The position numbers were made by a program, and so were the translations under genes. Under the pieces are notes generated by a model. The model did not search any database and was not told the origin of the DNA. It saw nothing but the letters and a program-made list of their open reading frames with translations. Shown here piece after piece: positions 35,929 to 46,143 of a DNA stretch of 64,000 bases (position 1 is its first letter; each line of letters opens with the position of its first letter). Origin of the DNA: Wolfiporia cocos (taxonomy: Eukaryota; Basidiomycota; Agaricomycetes; Polyporales; Phaeolaceae); NCBI GenBank assembly GCA_029448655.1, contig JACCLO010000013.1:1488001-1552000 (forward strand), in the 5' to 3' direction.

Positions 35929-37756
35929 TCCGTAGATTCAGAGGGAATGTGTTGAGTCGGAGGTAGGGTGGACGAGTGAGAATGTAAGTGGGATGTTAAG
36001 TAGAGTGATTGTGCTAGTATCCCCGGTCGCTATACATCCTATATATACGCGAACGTGGTCAGTGTCGGTTCACGTATTCTGACAGGAGTATTCAGCCTAT
36101 GACGTGAAAAAGGCACAAAACGGGGACGGAGGAGCGTAGGTATCGTGCGGAGTCGGCCGCTACTTCGGATGTGGCGCATTTTGAGATGGCGCGATCATGC
36201 ACCGACGACAATGATGGTAATTTTTGGATACGGTTGGGCACCGGGGCCACTGCTCCTGCGGTATTTACGTGTCATAAGTATCACGAGCATGCCGGTAGCG
36301 AAGAATTCCCTGCTTGCTGCCGAACAAAATATCCGCAGAGAATTGGTTTACCGTCAAGGCTGTGAGATGCGATGTGGTTCCGTGCCTGTCACCCTGAGCC
36401 TGGATCCTACCACGTTCGCAGTCTATGAGCTGATTGCCAGATACACAACAAGAGTTAAGTCACAAGGGGAGCTTAGTGGAAATGTGGCTAGCTAGCGTGC
36501 AAGCCCCTCGAGGGGACGATGCGATAAATTGGGTATAATCGAATTTTGGGTTAAACATTCCTTTCAAATGTGGCATGTGGCTTTTGACGTCGAGCGCTGA
36601 AATCAGGTGGAGTCTGATGGAGCCATGGCGCCCATCTGGGTATTGTGTCACAGTATCTGGCTGTTGCATTTACACATCACGGAGTCGGCGCAATTGGGGC
36701 GGTAGTTACATCCGACACCACGTCCCAAAGACACCGCACATCAACTGAGCCGAGGTTTGACGGAAACCGCCGATATCGCAGTTGTTCGTGAGGCTACAGT
36801 ACTTGATTTTTGTAAGTCCAACCGGATTGCAATCATGATTTGAGCTCCAAGAATTTCTGTAAGACTGAAGAACCGTAGAGGGGTGAGCGGAGCTGCTGTG
36901 CCGACACAGCAGCAAGACAATTGTGCCGTCATGATCGTTGAGTCAAAGCGAGCTCGGTGCGAGTGCACTCATGTCACTGGCCATATGGCGACCGAAAACT
37001 GTATCCAACGTGATGCTCGAATCGGGACGATACCCAGGGAAAGAAAGTGGTCAAGGGCATGGCTAGAATGGCGAAGGATGGCAAGCTAGACTGTTTCGAA
37101 CATTCCCAATACCGTCAAAAACTTCCAGGAAGATAATCGTCACAGAAATATTGAGAAATGGCAGAGATGGCCGGTTCGGAACTCTCCGTTATCAATCGAA
37201 ATATGAACAGCTCAAGTAGCTTCTGTAAGCCGGACCGTGACTTCTCAAACTTGTGGGTGCTTGTATGACACGCATCCCTAAGCGGATCCGCCAAGGGTCC
37301 CACTGTTATGATCTTGGCAGGTGCAGCTGTAGGATCGGTGATCGCGAGTGATGATCGGTCGCATAAGTGGCCCCCATTCGCAATACGAGAAAAGAGGTAG
37401 CTGCATCTCAAAGAAAAGTCAAAGCGGGAGAATTATCCAGTATCTCCTGACGATTTGAATGGAGATCCAGTGCTCGAGAGGAGACGTACTTTATTCAATG
37501 TTGTCATGCTGTTCTACCTGGAGCAATGAGGAGACCACAAGCCACAGCAAAAAGACAAAGACAACGAGTGAGCTCAGTATTAAGCTGAACATCACGTGCG
37601 GATATGACATCAGGCATTGAGTAACGCGCCAAGTCCGACGCGTTTCCGAAACGTTCTTAACGCTGCTCGCCGTTCTCAACCTCCTACAGCTCTTCGCCAG
37701 TCACCACCACCACCACCACCACTCACCCTAAAGACAGTAGTAGCATAGACTTAGTC
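35929..37756. other. intergenic region, nothing supported
   Basis: About 1.8 kb with no gene. A (CAC)n microsatellite lies just before the SOD2 start (37702-37722). Confidence 0.5.
37702..37722. repeat. (CAC)n microsatellite in SOD2 5' leader
   Basis: Seven consecutive CAC units, 35 bp upstream of the SOD2 ATG. Confidence 0.85.
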
Positions 37757-38728
37757 ATGTCTGTACTCACCATTGCTCGCACCGCCGCTCGTACGTCACG
37801 CACATTCCCCATCGCGTCGCTCTCCTCGCAGGCAAAGGCCCTGCATACGCTGCCAGACCTCCCGTACGCGTATGATGCACTTGAGCCGCACATCTCGGGG
37901 CAGATCATGAAGCTGCACCACCAGAAGCACCACCAGACGTATGTCAATGGTCTAAACGCGGCGGAGGAGAGCTATGCGAAGGCTAGCTCGCCGAAGGAGA
38001 AGATCCTCCTTCAACCCGCGCTCAAGTTCAACGGTGGTGGTAAGTATACACAGCTTGGGTACAGCATGAAGAGCGTTCCGTACTTAGCCTACATACGCAG
38101 GACACATCAACCACTCGCTTTTCTGGAAGAACCTTGCGCCGCAGTCACAGGGCGGTGGTCAGCTCTCTGCGGGCCCCTTCAAGGACGCAATTGACGCCGA
38201 GTTCGGCGGCTTTGACGGTACGGCTGAGCTATTTACAATATAATTCACAGAACTGATCACGGTTTTGCTGTAGGCCTTAAGAAGAAGCTGAACGCGGCGA
38301 CAGCTGCGATCCAGGGCTCCGGCTGGGGCTGGCTTGGCTACAACCCAACGACGAAGAAGCTCGAGATTGTCACAACCGCAAACCAGGATCCGCTTCTTTG
38401 TGCGTATATGCTATGGTACATTTCTATTTCTCGCACACTGACACATCCTTCCACTTAAAGCGCACGTCCCGATTATCGGCATTGACATCTGGGAACACGT
38501 ACGTGCCCCACTGCTCATGCCCTTTCGTGATTCTGAATGACCACGGAATGGTATACAGGCATTCTACCTCCAATACTACAACGTCAAGCCCGATGTGAGT
38601 ACCATTACTCTACACTGTACCGGTGCGATTGCTGACGTATAAAATGCGCCCTGTAGTACCTCAACGCCATCTGGAACGTCATCAACTTCAAGGAGGCGGA
38701 GGCACGCTACATCGAGGCGTCCAAGTAA
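37757..38728 (+). CDS. SOD2: mitochondrial manganese superoxide dismutase
   Basis: Six exons fit in phase (37757-38039, 38101-38217, 38274-38399, 38461-38498, 38559-38594, 38657-38728), giving 223 aa. The first about 28 residues are rich in Arg, Ser and Ala with no acids ([16 protein letters not shown]), a mitochondrial targeting peptide. Four metal ligands are in place: His in [14 protein letters not shown], His in HINHSLFW, and Asp and His in [20 protein letters not shown] precedes the last two. Family length and order are normal. It converts superoxide to hydrogen peroxide in the matrix. Nothing is broken. Confidence 0.96.
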
Positions 38729-39773
38729 GAAGCAGCCGCGCTATGTCTGGGAATCGGGCTCGGTCAGGCATGGACGGGGGTTGTGATACTTTGCTGCGCC
38801 GAGTTGCCCAGAGGTCCAGACGGAGAAATAACGAATGTACGAGCACGCAGAGGAAATGAAATGGCACTGCCCAAGATATTATCGCTCATGAGTAACGGCA
38901 TCGGAACACCCCTTATCATGTCAGCATTCTCGGTTGAGTGCCTGCAGGAGTTCAAACGTTCAAGAGAGTTTCCGACTTGCGTGCAATCTTTGTCATTCGA
39001 CGTTCAATCAGGTAAGACACAGTCCAGTACGTCAACTATGCTGTTATGTATCCGCGGCGGCTGGTTCCAGACATTCCTTTAACGCATGATCGTGAATAGG
39101 CTCGACTGTTAGGAGTTACGAGCATTCGACCGTGGAAGTGAGCATAATCCTATTCCTTTTGTCTACAATGCGCGCAAGCTATGTTCCATGATCCGGTACG
39201 TGATCGGGCTTTTGTATATCTCTAGCCGTAACTTCTGCGCCTCGCTGCGCCCCTCCTTCTCGACTGCTTAACGCTCCGATCGTGATCAAGCGAACAGATC
39301 GTATCCCGCAACGGCCGAGTCGCTCGATGCATGTCGCTCCGGCCAACGCCATTTATGCTCACCTTGTATTGTCGAAGATGCACAACAGAAGCTTAACACT
39401 TTCCAGTCCATGCATGAGCCGTCTTTCCTATATACCATCCTTATGTAGCGGTGTATTTACGGAGTGGCTAGCCGATATGTCTTGCTTCGTGACGTCCAAG
39501 ACAATTTACGGCTATCGAAGGTGCCGCTACAAACACGATGCGAGATATCCCACTTATGTACTAGTTTTATGTTTCAGGCCTTGCTATGACTACATGAACA
39601 TGCCAACTGTAAACCGATATCCACAGATACTGCTTACGACCCCCCACTCTGATAACCAGTTCTGCATAACGATTGTCCACAATACGCCGTCAATGCAAGT
39701 CAGATCGTACCACACATGTCACCGACGCGGTTACCCTCTGTCATACGTACTGTCGCAGGGATTGCGCTGAGAA
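38729..39773. other. intergenic region, nothing supported
   Basis: About 1 kb between convergent SOD2 and P450 genes. One open frame of 162 codons (39282-39770, plus) has no recognisable domain and is not called. Confidence 0.5.
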
Positions 39774-42056
39774 CTAGAGACCTCGATATGGTTTGATAAT
39801 CAATGGCAGCTGTGTACCTTTCTCCGGCTCACTGAGCACGAACGGTCGCTGGACGGCCGACGACTGCTTGCTTATATCCTTCGCGGGAACAGCCAACTCA
39901 AATTCGAAGGCACGGATGAGAATAAAGACCAGAGCTTTCATCCTACGCGTCCTCTAGAATCAGCACAGTTGCATCTGAAGAGAAAGAGACTCAACCAACT
40001 CGATCAGGGAGAAACGGTAGCCAATGCACGAGCGCGGCCCGCCTAGGAATGTCATCAGATTGCCCCACACGCCAGGTATGTTCTGAGCTGCTTCAGGAAG
40101 AGATCTCCAGCGATCTGGTCTGTCGAGAAGACGAAGTCCGCTCAATGGGATGCATTCCCTATTTTCAATGTCAACTTACTTGAATTCCAAAGCATCATCG
40201 CCCCAGAGCTCCTTTGACCTGTGCAGTGCTACGATTGGGATATCAATCTGTATTCCCTCCTCGATCCTACAGTCGTCGGATATGTAAGTTCATAACCTCT
40301 ACAGTTAATGCTGGAACTCACTCAATTTCGTCATGTTCATTCCCGTTGATATCTGTGTACGCCGTGTTCAGCGGGATGACGTCGTCCTTCATTGCGACCC
40401 TCACGGTCGCGGGTACGGGCGCATAAACTCGCATCGTTTCACGAACGACCGCATCGAGGTAAGGGAGAGCCTGAAGTTCATCCATGGTTGGGGTATCAGT
40501 GGGTACTGCTAAGAGCTCTGTTCGGAGCTTCTCTTGAATGTCTCGGGCTCGACTGAGCGCATACATGCACCAGGTTGTCGCGTTGCTTGTCGTTTCGTGG
40601 CCTGCGCTGAGGAAGCTGCTCTACTTATCAGCATGTTATTATTGTACCGGGAAGAATCCATCCGTACGTAGGTATCTCTGTGGGGCTCTACTGAGACAAA
40701 TGCAGCCACCCAGTCAATAGAGAACCTACGAGATAGAACATCCTCGTCGGACAGCCGCTGGCTCGGGTCGAGGTCCACTGCCATGTTCGCTTTGATGAGT
40801 AGCGTCAACAGATCACGGCTGCGTAGACCGTCTTGCTTCTCGTTGGGGTTGCGCATGTCGCGGATGACTTCCGCTTTCTTCTCCGTAACGAGCTCCATGC
40901 CAATACGCCTCATTACGCGAACTGCGGCATCAATACGTCGTGTGGGTGGGGTTGGCTAGCGTCGCTCATGAGCAATATCCATATATACTTGCAACGACAT
41001 ACGTACAATCAGGCGCAGAGGTGGAATTAAATACCTCAGCATGGCAAAGATGGATGGTTTGTTCGTTGCTTTGCCGAATAGCTCTTGGAAAGCCTTGTTC
41101 AACTCGTTGGCCTTTCCCGAAGCATTTAAGGCATCGAACGAGTAATTGAATCCTAGCTCTGAGTGTTAGTTGTGCCCCGGCCGCATGATAACTCAGATAT
41201 CACCCGCGAGCCCAATGACGTCGAGCGTCATCTTGGCCATACCGTCCAAGACATCAACGCGTGCTGAATCCCCGTGTACAGATATTTCTTCGAGCCACAT
41301 GTCACGCAGCTACATACGTTAGTATCGTCGCAGCTCACGTGTCTCAGACAAGTCCGAGATACATACTTGAGCAGCCTTCTCCAAAAATATGTCGGTGATC
41401 TCCCTAATTTGACTCGGGCCAAACGCTGGATTCTGGATATTACTATGAGACAATAGACGACGCCGAGATGAAATGGACAAAGGCACCATGACCCGTCTTT
41501 GCAGTCGATGTTGTTCACCTATACAGTTCTCAAGCAGACGCTCTATTGGCATAGACTTTGAACGCTTACCTTCTGCAAACAAGATTCCTACATGATGATA
41601 GTGGGATCCATATCAGCGGAGCAGTTGACCTCATTAGATCAACCCCTACCCTCTCCCAGAACCTCAGACAAGCTAAAACGTGCTATGGCCGGTTTCTGGT
41701 AGTCGTTTGAATGACTGAGAATGTGGTTGAGTGCTCTTGTATCCATGGTGTATAAGATGTCATGCTACCATTAGATTAACGTTTCAACACTGGCGCTGTG
41801 GTAACTGAGCAGGACTTACACCAAGCCATCCTTTGTACTTGATTGTGTGGCCGTATGCGGCGACCCATTGTTCGTGCAGAACCGCTGCTTCAACATTTGT
41901 AATCTCCTTGAGATTGCCAAAGAGCCAGCTCGGACATGGCGGTCCCGGAACGAGACGCAGCTTAGAGGAAAGTGGCTTTAGCAGAAGGGGAATGAGCTTC
42001 CATAGCACGAGAACGGCCACAACCACGGGTAGCGCAAAGTAGGAATATGCGGTCAT
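39774..42056 (-). CDS. cytochrome P450 monooxygenase, complete
   Basis: About thirteen exons join in phase to give about 545 aa. The N-terminal hydrophobic anchor ([19 protein letters not shown]) and the proline hinge PGPP mark a microsomal P450. Order of motifs: [34 protein letters not shown], the I-helix [13 protein letters not shown], the ExxR in [16 protein letters not shown], and the haem loop [13 protein letters not shown] with the cysteine ligand. It ends [15 protein letters not shown] 10-nt microexon (40668-40677) supplies the residues joining DEDVLS to FLSAGHE; without it the frame breaks. The family is the kind often amplified in Agaricomycetes. The substrate cannot be told. A decayed relative lies just beyond (43985-45010), so this was once a tandem pair. 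Confidence 0.88.
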
Positions 42057-42749
42057 TGTGCGCGAACACCGCTCAAGGTCTGGTGTTAGTGATGGACAAG
42101 CTTATCACTACGTCGATTAACCGCACCGCTGAGGGGCTTATATATCTTAAGAGGAAGTTGATGCATTCCCACCTCCCTGCGGTATATGGCAGTCGAAGCC
42201 TTCTTGCTTGTGCCTTTTACCGAACCATAGCATCAATTGCAAGTGATGTTGGTCACGCCCTATCTAGCGAGACGGTCTCCTGCGGGTTCTTCGTTCCTCA
42301 ATTATCTTGGGGAGAAACAATATACGTAACGTCGGCACGGGAGAACACAGGTGCACAGCCTGCGGGGATGTATTGCGGCGGTAGTCACTGCGGTCTATCA
42401 AAGATCACCCATATCCACGAACTGCGGTACCTGATCTGAGTGAGTCAAAGTCGTTACGCAGAATCGGTGAAAATCGCCGCGTTCGCTGATGTTGGAACTC
42501 CGACCGGTGGAATCCCCGCATTCGTCGAGGCTTTGCATCAAAACGGCATGCTACCAAACGTTGACGTCACTGCGAGAGAGAGAGAGGGAGTTGATTGTCA
42601 ATGCCCTGACCTGCTGATCATTGTATGATATAATGGTTCGAAAATTCTACTCTACCATTCGTCCGATATTTAAGTTATAAGACCGGTATTTCGTAGGCTA
42701 CAAGTGACGTTCAGCCTCCATAACGGAAGATTAATATTACATATGTCCC
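42057..42749. other. P450 promoter side, nothing else supported
   Basis: About 700 bp without a gene or clear repeat. It ends where the hairpin-rich repeat block begins. Confidence 0.45.
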
Positions 42750-42775
42750 AGTGGTGGGATATGCTGCCTATACCT

Positions 42776-42835
42776 GTGGCGCCTGCAGCCCGGACATGTC
42801 CGGGCGGAGTGCGAAAAACATATTGCAGGCGCCAC
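42776..42835 (+). repeat. nested hairpin motif, copy 1
   Basis: A perfect 12-bp outer stem (GTGGCGCCTGCA at 42776-42787 with TGCAGGCGCCAC at 42824-42835) encloses a perfect 16-bp palindrome CCCGGACATGTCCGGG (42789-42804) and the conserved loop CGGAGTGCGAAAAACATA (42805-42822). In the copy at 57195-57254 the outer and inner stems have different bases that still pair. Confidence 0.85.
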
Positions 42836-42852
42836 TGGTATAATAGACTCGT

Positions 42853-42969
42853 TTCCAGTCGCTACTTTGGACGGTATAAGCTACGAGAGGCTGAATACTA
42901 GGGAGTTGGAGGGAGGGATGCAGGGAGGGTAGGGCGTGGGTAGCTTAAACCGTCCAGTAGCGACTGGAA
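42853..42969. repeat. about 30-bp inverted repeat
   Basis: 42853-42884 (TTCCAGTCGCTACTTTGGAC and on) pairs with 42940-42969, with a few mismatches and a one- to two-base offset. The 55-nt spacer is G-rich. Confidence 0.85.
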
Positions 42970-43042
42970 GAACTGTAAGGGAGAGCAGTACAGTAACTTT
43001 TGAAACTCCGAATATACCTAATCGGGATAGTCACGGGACCGC

Positions 43043-43076
43043 GCATTCTGAGGCGCGCTGAGCGCCTCTCGAATGC
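43043..43076. repeat. 34-bp imperfect hairpin
   Basis: GCATTC-tGAGGCGC pairs with GCGCCTCtc-GAATGC around a five-base loop. Confidence 0.8.
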
Positions 43077-43614
43077 ACAGACATGACAAGTACACCATGC
43101 AAAAGACTGTCATCATACAGATAAAAGGTCGTACCAATCACTCTGGTTGGTACGCCCCCGGTAAAACGTGCCAGGCGTGTTCTTCAAGGCCTGGATAGCC
43201 AGACACTCAAGGCGGAACAAGCGTGTCTCGTGCAAGAACGCAGCGTGAAAAAAGCCCTCAAAGCAGCAGCGCGTGTATCCGAAGAGAGGGGAAGGAAATG
43301 CCCAAGTGCTGGCTCAGCAAGCTAAGCTAGAGTGCAACTCACGGCTACAAGATGTGCTAGCCTGTGCATCCGACCTTGGATTCACTATTCCTATTCCCAT
43401 CAATCTCGTTTCCTCCCTGCAGGGCATCACTGATCAGAAGTTATCATCTTGTGCCTCTCTCATAATTGGATCCCATTGATTGATTTCATTTCCTGAGTTG
43501 TCGTGCGCCTCATTTGTGGCTGTCGGCCATATCCGGCCCGGGTCCAGTGACTATTCCTCTTATGGTATATTCGGAGTTTTAAAAGTTACTGTATTGCCCT
43601 CACCCACAGTTCTT

Positions 43615-43652
43615 CCAGACGGTACTGTATTGTATTCAATACTGCCGTCTGG
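43615..43652. repeat. 38-bp hairpin
   Basis: CCAGACGG and CCGTCTGG close the stem perfectly; the inner part (CTGTATTG against CAATACTG) pairs with one mismatch and a small bulge. Confidence 0.8.
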
Positions 43653-43984
43653 TAACGAGACTACTGGTATAAGCTTGCAATATGTTTTTCGCACTCCGAT
43701 CGGGTTCTCCCGAGCGGCAGCAGCCACGTGCAAGGGCTGGGGACGTTGACCTATATGATATCAGTGAGACGGCTTCTGTGTCCTGTTTTATTGCGAACTA
43801 TTGTATATTAGGTAGTGAAAGTCCGAAAGAAAACTTGCGCATCCAACTAACTGATACTTAAACCCTGGCCATGCAATAACGTCCTGGAAGAGAGTCCGGA
43901 AAAAGCGTTCAGTACTGAGTGCAGAGAGTCCTAGTGGTATGGTCTGTTGAGTATGCAGATCGAATGCGATACCACGTTATCCCT

Positions 43985-45010
43985 ATTCACGTTTACGCAC
44001 TTGGATTCCAGTACGTCGTCACCCCAGAATCTTTTGACCTGCTTGGTGCAAAGAATGGGATGCTAACTCCGCTGTTTTATTCGGTCCTACAGTGATCCCG
44101 GTATGCGAGCTCAATCCCTCGAACAAGACTACTGAGATTTTCTCAATATCAGCATGTTCCTGCCCGTCTATGTTCAGCGAAATAACGTCGCCCTTTACCA
44201 CAACTGGCTGGGCCGCGGGGACGGATGCATATATTCGCATCGTCTCGCGCACAACGGTATCAACGCAGGCCCATCATTTAGGCGCGGATATCTCTTCCAA
44301 CCAGATGTCCCGCAGAGTTGTAAGCCAAGCTGGACTGGATGCCATCTACTTGAGCTGCCTTCTCCAATAAAATATTCCCGATCAGACTCGGGCCAAACGG
44401 TGGATTCTGAAGTTCTGGCCATTTCACGATGAAGCGGCGAACAATCACCATGACTCGTATTTGCAGCCGGACTCTTTCGCCGATGAAGCCGCTGAATGGT
44501 CATTCATTGGGTAAGCATTGAGCACAACCTTATGAAAGCAGAGCATCTGCTTGACTGTCAGACCTCTCGTAGTAAATCATTGACCTCCGGAAGCCAGCTC
44601 ACCTTCGCCCAATACTTGGGATAAGGCAACTCGGGCAATAGCTGGCTTTAATCATTCGAGTGGCTGAGAATGCGGTTGACTGCCCTCGTTTCGGCAGTGA
44701 AGAGAATGTTTCGCGATAGCAATGCGTCAATGTCGCTGCTTCATCGACCTCGTAGCGACAGAAAAGACTTACGCCAAGTCAATCTTGGTGTTTCATTGTT
44801 TTACCAAATGTTGCGACCCATTGTTCACGTAGAGTACTTGTACTTCTGCGAGCTGTTTGAGGCTACAAAACAGCCAACCCGGACTCGGCAGTCCCGGAAC
44901 AAAGCGAAGGTTGGAAGAGAGCGGCCCCAGTAGGATTGAAGTGAGCTTTCGTAGCGTGTTTGCTACCATAGCTATGGGCAACACAAGATACAGTCTTAAC
45001 ACCGGCATGC
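43985..45010 (-). pseudogene. truncated, frameshifted cytochrome P450
   Basis: Pieces match the intact P450 at 39774-42056 in the same order and strand. Anchor and hinge (LLGPLSSNLRFVPGLPSPGW) lie at 45008-44880. A segment matching ILSHSNDY is followed by a frameshift (about 44640). A GE-x-x-R-L-Q-x-RVM-like piece and NPPFGPS follow (about 44470-44390), then LRDIWLEEIS. After that the coding jumps directly to VRETMRIYASVPAA (about 44250), so roughly 250 residues including the I-helix are missing. No haem-binding loop is found before 43985. It is a decayed tandem duplicate, not a functional gene. Confidence 0.85.
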
Positions 45011-46143
45011 AATGATAATACTAAGAATACTAAGCCTAGGATCAAGTATTGTGGACGAGCGAGCTCATCGTCGTGTCATGTAGCCTCTTTACGATGCGGC
45101 TATTATAGCCGCTGGGAGAGGCCAGCGCGTTCCCACACGATAGTTGTGTGGCAGCATCTCGACGCGATAGTTGACAGCTAAGTGTTCTCAATCGCGTCCT
45201 AATAGTGCCCACTCAGATAATCAAGCAATCGCGCGGGCGTACATGTCTCCTATACCTTTATGGCTATATCCAGAATGGATCATACGCAATGTCGACGGGC
45301 AAGGACGTATGTATGCAGCCAAGATGTAGCTGTGTTTCTGCAGTTTACGGTCGGATCCGGGGCTAGAGTGCCTGCTCCGCCTCCGTGGCAATGTTCGTTA
45401 ACATTATGCAGGCTCAGTGAAACTCGCCATGAGCATCATTCTATCATCGATCTTGCCAATCATTGCGTGTTAGCAGCGAGATATTGCAAGGCCACCGAAA
45501 TAAATGTTCATGTGTGCGATTTCTCAACTCCGTCGCAGTGCTAGCATCGCGACCACACAGCGATGAAGTCCAAGAAGATTATGTACAGCGAGAAAAACCG
45601 ACTCACCTGACATCAAGGTAGAACAACTTCCGTTAAGCTCGGATTGGTTAAAACCATAGTATTTGAGCCGTCTCGTCGTGTTTTGAAGTTTGTCGTCACT
45701 TGCAGACCTGATATCCGCCGGAGTGAATGATAGAGCTATCTATGAAGACGAAGATTTGACTCTTGTTGGTTACCATACAATGCTGTCACCAATACTTAGC
45801 GCTTTGAATGTGGCTTCAGCTGGGGCGCAAGTTGCCAGTGTGTGTAGTACCAGCAGTCCAGTCATTGACAAGCGCCTGTCACGAAGTGGCGGAGCATTGC
45901 CACTAAGCGCCAGCATCATAGTACTCCTAGGCGCTCTGAGCTCTACTGTCTCAGGTCTCTCTTCATTCCTAATCTGTACGCTGCCATCCGGCAGATTTTC
46001 CAGTACTTGAATTATCAAACACCATACTCCTGTTGATATACTGCCGGCCTCATTCTATTACTACGCTTTTCTGCTGCAGAGAACGGAACTTATGTCTCAA
46101 ATCTGAGCTTGTGACAGCATTCGAGAGCGGATAACTGGCCAAT
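45011..46143. other. intergenic region, nothing supported
   Basis: About 1.1 kb. An open frame at 45690-46010 has no domain or splice support. No repeat seen. Confidence 0.5.

Larger units (their letters stand above)
42773..43745. mobile_element. hairpin-rich repeat element with inverted copies of one terminal motif
   Basis: The block is bracketed by a plus-oriented motif at 42776-42835 and a minus-oriented copy at 43681-43745. Both contain CGGAGTGCGAAAAACATA next to a small palindrome. The same motif brackets the element at 57.2-58.3 kb. Inside are many hairpins: 42853-42884 with 42940-42969, 43043-43076, 43131-43153, CCAGGC/GCCTGG at 43171-43194, and 43615-43652. There is no transposase. 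A non-autonomous terminal-inverted-repeat element is the simplest reading. Target-site duplications were not identified. Confidence 0.5.

Noticed and set aside
39282..39770. 162-codon open frame on the plus strand
   Set aside because: No domain, mixed composition, no promoter or homology that I can recognise.
45690..46010. Short open frame upstream of PIL1
   Set aside because: It does not join to PIL1 in phase and has no recognisable feature.
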